Source: Sutcliffiella horikoshii
Lineage (GTDB): Bacteria > Bacillota > Bacilli > Bacillales > Bacillaceae_I
Assembly: GCF_019931755.1 (NCBI RefSeq)
Contig: NZ_CP082918.1
Span: forward strand, 4,134,001-4,198,000
Length of the DNA stretch: 64,000 nt
Direction: 5' to 3'
Part shown: one piece after another, positions 59,971-64,000 of the stretch
How the letters are laid out: each line of letters starts with the position of its first letter
Position numbering within the stretch: the first letter of the stretch is position 1
Notes under the pieces: model-generated
Told to the model about the DNA's origin: nothing
The model's input: the letters and a program-made list of their open reading frames with translations, nothing else
Databases searched by the model: none
Translations under genes and position numbers: made by a program

Positions 59971-60996
59971 TTATGAATTCTCCCCTTGAATGGAGGAGTA
60001 AATCATTGAGTGCAATGTTTTTCTGATGGTTCTTATGTTGGTAGACCTGCCGTAATGGACCGCATTAGTAAGGAATGCCACGATCAGTTCATTCTGTGGG
60101 TCGATCCAGACACTGGTGCCGGTGAACCCTGTATGGCCGAATGAGCCTTTAGGCCAGCTTTGTCCGCATGACAACGGGTCCCCTTCCACGTTCCACACCT
60201 CAAATCCTAATCCTCGATTCGATTGCTTATGGAGCGTTGCCATTCGCATCAGAGCTGGTGGTATAACATCTTGTTCCTCTGGATATAAGAAATGTTCAGC
60301 GAACTTGGCAATATCTTTGGCAGTGGAAAATAACCCGGCACTGCCGCTCACTCCTCCTAGATGTAAAGCTTTTTCATCATGCACTTCTCCTTGTATGTAA
60401 TGCGCTCCGAATTTTTCTGTTGATGAAGAAAACGCTTTCATATTTGGAGGGAGTTTATAGCCAGTATTATGTAATCCCCAAGGTGTAAAAATATGTTCGT
60501 TCGTAAAGGTATCCAGCGGCTGACCAGCAGTTTTTTCAATGATTTTTCCTAATAAAATCATGCCCAGATCACTATAAGCAACGGATATCCCCGGATCCTG
60601 CCGAAGCTCCGTCCGATAGATTCCATCCATCACATCCCTCTGCCCATCCCTTGCTACATACGGAAGGTCTGGGGGCAACCCGGAACGGTGAGTGAGCAGG
60701 TCCTCCACCTTCACTTTTTTATGTCTGAATTCAGGCAAGTAATGCTGCACTTGCTTTTCAAGGTGCAAGTCTCCTCTGCTCAACAACAATAGACTTGCAG
60801 GAAGAGTCGCCACCACTTTGGTCAGGGAGGCAACATCAAATAAAGTATTCTCCTTTACGGGATAGTTCTGCTCATCTGCCGCAATAAATCTACCGACAGC
60901 TTTGTGACACTGAATTTGCTTGTTCTTGCTCACATAAAGGACCGCTCCCGGCAGCTCCTTGTTTTCTATTAAGCTATCAAGATAATTTTCATACAT
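59971..60996 (-). CDS. Serine hydrolase of the beta-lactamase/class C family
   Basis: A 341-residue penicillin-binding-protein-like hydrolase without a signal peptide. The SxxK motif is in FDVASLTKVVATLP (Ser about 58, Lys 61), the second motif YSD in VAYSDLGMILLGK, and the third HTG in FGHTGFTGTSVW. It is like B. subtilis YbbE, encoded with the N-acetylmuramic acid utilisation genes. It overlaps the MurR-like gene by 8 bases. Role in trimming a muropeptide is plausible, although a cytosolic location is odd for that. Confidence 0.85.
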   Translation of the reverse strand: MYENYLDSLIENKELPGAVLYVSKNKQIQCHKAVGRFIAADEQNYPVKENTLFDVASLTKVVATLPASLLLLSRGDLHLEKQVQHYLPEFRHKKVKVEDLLTHRSGLPPDLPYVARDGQRDVMDGIYRTELRQDPGISVAYSDLGMILLGKIIEKTAGQPLDTFTNEHIFTPWGLHNTGYKLPPNMKAFSSSTEKFGAHYIQGEVHDEKALHLGGVSGSAGLFSTAKDIAKFAEHFLYPEEQDVIPPALMRMATLHKQSNRGLGFEVWNVEGDPLSCGQSWPKGSFGHTGFTGTSVWIDPQNELIVAFLTNAVHYGRSTNIRTIRKTLHSMIYSSIQGENS

Positions 60997-61849
60997 GCCG
61001 CTTGGACGCCTCCACTGCTTTACGCGTTTTATCCAACGCTTTGATATTCCGTTCTTGGTCTAGTTTCATCACTCCGAAAAATAATATATCGATGACATTC
61101 AACTGGGCAATTCTGGAGCTCGTGGCACCGCTTCGTACATTTCTCTCTAAGCTTGTGGTGTTCAATTTCACATCCGCAATTGCCGAAGTCGGATTTTCTC
61201 CTGATCTTGTCAGTGTAATGACAGAAGCCCCGTTTTCTTTTGCTACTTCGAGCGATTCAATGATATCTTTCGTATGGCCGCTATAGGAAATGCCAAATGC
61301 TACATCGGCTTCCGATAGATTGGCAGCAATGGTTACTTGGGTGTCTTTATCATAAGCCGCTTCACACCACCTGTTAATGCGGGTTAGCTTCTGTTTAAAG
61401 TCCATGGCAATAAGGCCGGATGCTCCGATCCCATAGACAGCAACGATTCTTGCTTTTGAAATCAGCTCAATGGCTTTCTCTAACTCCGCTTCATCCAACA
61501 CTCCCACCGTGTTATGGATTGCCTGAATATTGTTTTGAGAAACTGAGTGAATCATCGAAGATACCGAATCATCTCTTGGAATATCCTCATAACCTTCTAG
61601 ATTCTTTTCCGCTTTCGCCTTTGCCAAATCATAGGCAATTTTTAATTTTAGTTCTTTAAACCCTTTGCATTGGAGCGAACGGGATAATCGGATGATGGTT
61701 GCTTCGCTGACCTGTGTATTTTCAGCAAGCTTTTGAATGGATATGTTTATCACGTCTGCAGGTTTTTCCAAAATAAATTCTGCTACTTTTCGTTCTGAAG
61801 GTTTGAATGTATGCAAACTTTCCTGGATAAAAATTAATTCTCTATTCAT
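60989..61849 (-). CDS. MurR/RpiR-family transcriptional regulator
   Basis: A 286-residue regulator: an N-terminal HTH_6 domain (1-77) with ISIQKLAENTQVSEATIIRL, and a C-terminal SIS sugar-phosphate-binding domain (105-250) with ARIVAVYGIGASGLIAMDFK and GISYSGHTKDIIES. ATG at 61849 follows GGAAGG; the longer frame has no RBS. First gene of the operon with the serine hydrolase and ABC importer, which it probably controls in response to a phosphorylated sugar such as MurNAc 6-phosphate. Confidence 0.9.
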   Translation of the reverse strand: MNRELIFIQESLHTFKPSERKVAEFILEKPADVINISIQKLAENTQVSEATIIRLSRSLQCKGFKELKLKIAYDLAKAKAEKNLEGYEDIPRDDSVSSMIHSVSQNNIQAIHNTVGVLDEAELEKAIELISKARIVAVYGIGASGLIAMDFKQKLTRINRWCEAAYDKDTQVTIAANLSEADVAFGISYSGHTKDIIESLEVAKENGASVITLTRSGENPTSAIADVKLNTTSLERNVRSGATSSRIAQLNVIDILFFGVMKLDQERNIKALDKTRKAVEASKRHV

Positions 61850-62074
61850 ATTACCTTCCTCTATTTTCAGATATTTCTTACTATTCATTTTATTAAACAA
61901 AGTTTCGTAAATCAATCATTATTTTGTAGTTTTGTTTCACGGGACTTTTGGGCTATGGATGTTGAGTGCATGGAAAAGATCGCAACATAAAAGAACGAAA
62001 TCGCTAACGGGACCTAAAAACCACTCCTTTGCGCTCATCTTTGACTATTTTAATAGAATCCCTTATCACCATGG

Positions 62075-62345
62075 GATTCATATTGGCTATGAGGACCTCT
62101 CTCCTCCTGATTCCTTGTCACCGAGGTCTTCATAATCCCAATGAGGACCTCTCTCCTCCTGATTTCTCGTCACCGAGGTCTTCATAACCCCAATGAGGAT
62201 CTCTCTCCTCCTGATTTCTCGTCACCGAGGTCTTCATAACCCCAATGAGGACCTCTCTCCTCCTGATTTCTCGTCACCGAGGTCTTCATAACCTCGATGA
62301 GGACCTCTCTCCTCCTTTTTCATCGCCACCGAGGTCTTCATCCCA
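62075..62345. repeat. 52-bp tandem repeat array C (GAGGTCTTCAT family)
   Basis: GAGGTCTTCAT starts at 62123, 62175, 62227, 62279 and 62331: four intervals of exactly 52 bp. Each unit has GAGGTCTTCATAACCCCAAT followed by GAGGACCTCTCTCC, forming an inverted repeat. A partial unit starts before 62123. The array lies upstream of murR and downstream of the DUF1761 gene; no gene is seen in 61850-62409. Confidence 0.9.
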
Positions 62346-62409
62346 ACGAACAAGAATGACTCAGAAGACTATTCCGACATTCCATTATTTTACAATTTAT
62401 TTAACAATA

Positions 62410-62450
62410 AAAAAGCACTACACCGGAAATGAATCCGCTATAGTGCTTCT
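62410..62450. terminator. Intrinsic terminator of the DUF1761 gene
   Basis: AAGCACTA and TAGTGCTT close a stem with an inner GG/CC pairing; A and T runs on either side. Confidence 0.78.
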
Positions 62451-62456
62451 TTAACC

Positions 62457-62849
62457 TTACATGCCATTGATGAATCCATGAACCATACCTAGCAATGCAA
62501 ATATGATGAGATGGTCTCCTACAGCAATATAGAATGCTTTTTTAGTTACCAGTCCAAACAATGTATTTTTTAAATAGACTAGAGTAATGATTATTCCTAT
62601 AAATAATCCGACTATCAGACCGCTCAGGGTGCCTTCTGCTCCTGCTGCCTGTACGAAAAATGCTACTATAAAAGAGCTGACAAATGCAATCATTATTGAC
62701 ACAACATATTTTAGCGGCCCTTCTGTCTGTTTGAATTGCGTGTCTTTCTTTTTTCCAAGCATGATCGTGTAATAGATTCCTCCATAAACTGCATACAGAA
62801 GAGCACCTATAAGTATTGCAACAACATTCAATTCGAACCAATCCATCAT
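62457..62849 (-). CDS. DUF1761-like membrane protein
   Basis: A 130-residue protein with four membrane segments (about 4-26, 48-70, 74-93, 104-125). The start MMDWFELNVVAILIGALLYA and the pattern YYTIMLGKK fit DUF1761, a family of unknown function. ATG at 62849 has GAGGAG 10 bases upstream. It follows the AraC-type regulator by 43 bases and may be co-transcribed with it. Confidence 0.78.
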   Translation of the reverse strand: MMDWFELNVVAILIGALLYAVYGGIYYTIMLGKKKDTQFKQTEGPLKYVVSIMIAFVSSFIVAFFVQAAGAEGTLSGLIVGLFIGIIITLVYLKNTLFGLVTKKAFYIAVGDHLIIFALLGMVHGFINGM

Positions 62850-62892
62850 TTTTTCTAAACTCCTCTTTTTCGCTTTTACTTTTAATTGAGTT

Positions 62893-63828
62893 TTATTTCG
62901 GCTCAATCGCTAATGCAATAGCCTTCACTTTAACATCTACTTCCAAGCTACCTTTTTTAGGTTTTAAGGTTATTAGCTCCATTGGGTTATCCAAGTATTT
63001 ATATCCGCTTTTAGGAAGCCAAAAGCTGTACAGCTCCGAGTAGCACTCTATTAGCTTATTCCTTTCAACATAATCTACAGGCTCATCGAACTCATAGACT
63101 ACATGCTTCCCCCCTTTAAACTGAAAGGTCACTAGAGAATCGTCCATCAACCCTTCCACAGATAGGTGACAATCATATCTGCTCATTTGCGCTGGTGTTA
63201 TATATGGATTATTTTTAGGCACCCCAAACATGAACGTGTTGTCCGTAATAAGATCTCGAGCTTTTCCCCAATGGTACACCGTCTCCCAAACATCCGGTAT
63301 CCCTTGTGTGTATGGACCGACATTTTGCTTTTTCACAGTTGTGCACACTGGAAATTCCATGATATTCACTTTTTCAAGATTGAGCCACTGGTACTTATTA
63401 TATCCCTTGTTGATTTGCTGTTCTTGCTCCATATTGCGAAGCTGTTTAGATTTCTTGCTATTATCAGCATATTCTCGTGGAAATCTCTTTAGATAGGCAC
63501 CTTCTCTCCAATTAGTGGGACTGCATTGAAAATATGTATGAAAGGAAGTTGTAAAGTAAGAAAGTGAAGTAAAGCCACAAATGAACGCAATTTGCGTAAT
63601 GGGGATGCTATGTTCATATATTAATAGATGCGCAGCTTTTTCCATGCGAAGGCGTTTCACATAAATAGCTGGAGTTTCCCCTACCTGTGCTTTAAAAATG
63701 CGTTGAAAATGAAAGGGAGAGTAAGTAGAAATGGAGGCTAGCTTTTCAAGGCTAAGTGGGCTCTCTAGGTTATCTTCTATATATTCCTCGACTTTATTTA
63801 TCAGTTTCTCTTGTTCGGAAGTATGCAT
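62893..63828 (-). CDS. AraC-family regulator with GyrI-like effector domain
   Basis: A 311-residue regulator. Two AraC helix-turn-helices occupy residues 1-105 (SLEKLASISTYSPFHFQRIF and ITQIAFICGFTSLSYFTTSF). Residues 155-311 form a GyrI-like small-molecule-binding domain (ending DVKVKAIALAIEPK), as in Rob/SoxS-related sensors and BmrR-type drug sensors. ATG at 63828 follows GAGGAG by 7 bases. Likely responds to a hydrophobic or cationic compound. Confidence 0.9.
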   Translation of the reverse strand: MHTSEQEKLINKVEEYIEDNLESPLSLEKLASISTYSPFHFQRIFKAQVGETPAIYVKRLRMEKAAHLLIYEHSIPITQIAFICGFTSLSYFTTSFHTYFQCSPTNWREGAYLKRFPREYADNSKKSKQLRNMEQEQQINKGYNKYQWLNLEKVNIMEFPVCTTVKKQNVGPYTQGIPDVWETVYHWGKARDLITDNTFMFGVPKNNPYITPAQMSRYDCHLSVEGLMDDSLVTFQFKGGKHVVYEFDEPVDYVERNKLIECYSELYSFWLPKSGYKYLDNPMELITLKPKKGSLEVDVKVKAIALAIEPK

Positions 63829-63877
63829 TGTTTTTCTCCTCATTTGGATGTTCTTTCTCTTTATTATAACCAATAAA

Positions 63878-63908
63878 CGAAAGGAACCGGATATACATCC
63901 GGTTCCTT
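63878..63908 (-). terminator. Intrinsic terminator of the partial XRE gene
   Basis: GGAACCGGAT and ATCCGGTTCC form a perfect 10-bp stem with a 4-base loop, 8 or so bases beyond the stop codon at 63919. Confidence 0.82.
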
Positions 63909-63918
63909 CTCCAATCTT

Positions 63919-64000
63919 TTATATGGACATATCTCCTACAGCGAAAGAGCATCGTAATACTTCAGAGAGTTTATGTAAGGTGGATACCTGCACATCCAAG
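63919..64000 (-). CDS. C-terminal end of a probable XRE-family regulator (cut by window edge)
   Basis: Only 26 residues are visible: LDVQVSTLHKLSEVLRCSFA then VGDMSI and a stop. The pattern STLHKLSEVLRCS is typical of the last helix of a Cro/C1-type domain. The gene starts beyond the right edge. Its terminator follows at once. Confidence 0.55.
   Translation of the reverse strand, partial: LDVQVSTLHKLSEVLRCSFAVGDMSI

Noticed and set aside
62075..62345. CRISPR array
   Set aside because: The 52-bp units are conserved throughout, including the parts that would be spacers, and no cas gene is present.

Overview
The window is about 64 kb of low-GC chromosomal DNA from a Bacillaceae-type Firmicute (Bacillus or a close relative; I cannot name the species). 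The evidence is consistent: strong AGGAGG ribosome binding sites with frequent GTG and TTG starts, a SAM-I (S-box) riboswitch, two ribonucleic antiterminator (RAT)/terminator pairs of the SacT/LicT type, a sigma-B-like promoter in front of a YflT-like general stress protein, and close matches to Bacillus proteins such as NfrA, YfmM, YlbL-like proteins and TopB. No rRNA or tRNA genes were seen.

Layout, left to right. 1-4.5 kb: the end of an NfrA-type nitroreductase, a TetR-autoregulated ABC exporter and an AtoE-type short-chain fatty acid transporter. 4.5-10.3 kb: a complete sucrose regulon on the minus strand (EIIA, SacT-like antiterminator, sucrose EIIBC, fructokinase, sucrose-6-phosphate hydrolase), with RAT/terminator switches before EIIA and before EIIBC. 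10.3-18.7 kb: nitrilase-like amidohydrolase, soluble PAS chemoreceptor, HAD phosphatase, HD-GYP protein, YjiH membrane protein, and an S-box-controlled pair of a flavin monooxygenase and an ATP-grasp ligase. 18.9-20.7 kb: a tandem repeat array and a 1,524-bp IS3-family element with a 4-bp target duplication. 20.7-34 kb: lipoprotein, a PTS EIICB plus EEP-family phosphodiesterase operon, a tandem P-loop protein, topoisomerase III, a Lon-like PDZ protease, ABC-F protein, a tryptophan-2,3-dioxygenase-family protein, a thioredoxin-reductase-like protein and a YflT-like protein. 34-43 kb: a TPR protein, a histidine kinase/response regulator divergent from an ABC-2 exporter, an RlmI-like methyltransferase, an M28 peptidase and a previously unlisted 58-residue membrane protein. 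43-49 kb: a TPR/dynamin-like GTPase, CBO0543-type membrane protein, and what looks like a complete actin-type partition locus (iteron array, ParM-like ATPase, ribbon-helix-helix ParR-like partner). 49-51.4 kb: a three-gene heme-dependent oxidative N-demethylase (dimethylamine monooxygenase-type) operon. 51.5-64 kb: small XRE regulator plus DUF6773 protein, MDR oxidoreductase and VOC protein divergent from an HxlR regulator, large catalase with a DJ-1-like tail, a sugar ABC importer with serine hydrolase and MurR/RpiR regulator, DUF1761 and AraC/GyrI-like proteins.

The most unusual content is non-coding. Four intergenic arrays, three of one sequence family and one unrelated, all repeat with a period of exactly 52 bp, five turns of B-DNA; a fifth region has CGGGCGAT motifs spaced by near multiples of 10.4 bp. 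Five copies of a dispersed GC-rich element of about 130 bp have terminal inverted repeats that differ between copies but stay complementary within copies. The strongest candidate for an under-described system is the apparently chromosomal parC-parM-parR-like locus at 46.9-48.9 kb.
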